Positions 63,945 to 64,000 of a DNA stretch of 64,000 nucleotides are shown here, in pieces. Below the pieces are notes generated by a model, which was not told the DNA's origin, ran no database searches, and worked only from the letters and a program-made list of their open reading frames with translations. The translations under genes and the position numbers were made by a program. Source of the DNA: Anolis sagrei (Eukaryota > Chordata > Lepidosauria > Squamata > Anolidae); contig NC_090023.1 in assembly GCF_037176765.1 (NCBI RefSeq), forward strand, positions 202,462,506 through 202,526,505. Direction: 5' to 3'. Numbering within the stretch: position 1 is the first letter of the stretch; every line of letters starts with the position of its first letter.

Positions 63945-64000
63945 TTGTCAAAGGCTTTCATGGCTGGAATCACTGCGTTGTTGTAGGTTTTTTCGGGCTA
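63945..64000 (-). mobile_element. Penelope-like terminal repeat, cut by window edge
   Basis: ATTGTCAAAGGCTTTCATGG CTGGAATCACTG then GTTGTTGTAGGTTTTTTCGG, the same start as at 24125. Confidence 0.7.

Overview
This is eukaryotic, vertebrate DNA, almost certainly from a squamate reptile and probably an iguanian (Anolis-like) lizard. The organism call rests on the repeats: Sauria-type tRNA SINEs with a Bov-B-like tail, a second A-tailed tRNA SINE, 5S-rRNA-like SINEs, a Bov-B fragment, L2/CR1 and L1 LINEs, Penelope-like elements, Helitron and hAT/SPIN-type DNA elements, and many (ATA)n tracts. Genes are split into short exons with consensus GT/AG sites and long introns.

Three protein-coding host genes can be read exon by exon. 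(1) PRDX3 (+), mitochondrial peroxiredoxin 3: six coding exons from 3584 to 19427. The first coding exon, with the start codon, lies upstream of the window. (2) SFXN4 (+), sideroflexin 4: apparently complete, 14 coding exons from 24469 to 49068, giving 326 residues, with a GC-rich TATA-less promoter just upstream. (3) DENND10/FAM45 (-): the last six coding exons, 63433 down to 54977; its 5' part lies beyond the right edge. The order PRDX3 > SFXN4 > < DENND10 is the one I know from human 10q26, so this is a conserved syntenic block. PRDX3 and SFXN4 are both nuclear genes for mitochondrial proteins; DENND10 is an endosomal trafficking protein and converges tail-to-tail on SFXN4.

The rest is mostly transposable elements. 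1-3583 (PRDX3 intron 1): duplicated SINE/MITE block, nested DNA transposons, a small Helitron. 6014-12038 (PRDX3 intron 3): a full-length L1 on the minus strand with both ORFs uninterrupted. 19428-24390 (PRDX3-SFXN4 gap): Bov-B end, Penelope-like coding end, a tandem array of about 105-bp units, and an inverted Penelope terminal-repeat pair abutting the SFXN4 promoter. 24508-48990 (SFXN4 introns): MITE cluster, L2/CR1 pieces, a SPIN-like hAT element with a perfect 8-bp target duplication, a truncated L1, and a non-autonomous element with (TTA)n interior. 49069-54976: unclassified repeats, MITEs and Penelope pairs. 55154-64000 (DENND10 introns): a polypyrimidine tract of about 800 bp inside a MITE, Penelope inverted pair, L2, a 5S-like element split by a SINE, and an inverted copy of the (TAA)n element.

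The most interesting structure is a hammerhead-ribozyme-like core (CTGAGGA, hairpin, GAAAC, GTC) in the Penelope-like terminal repeats. It occurs in several copies, sometimes as head-to-head pairs, one of them within about 90 bp of the SFXN4 promoter palindrome. No prokaryotic system, CRISPR array or clearly new protein family was seen.
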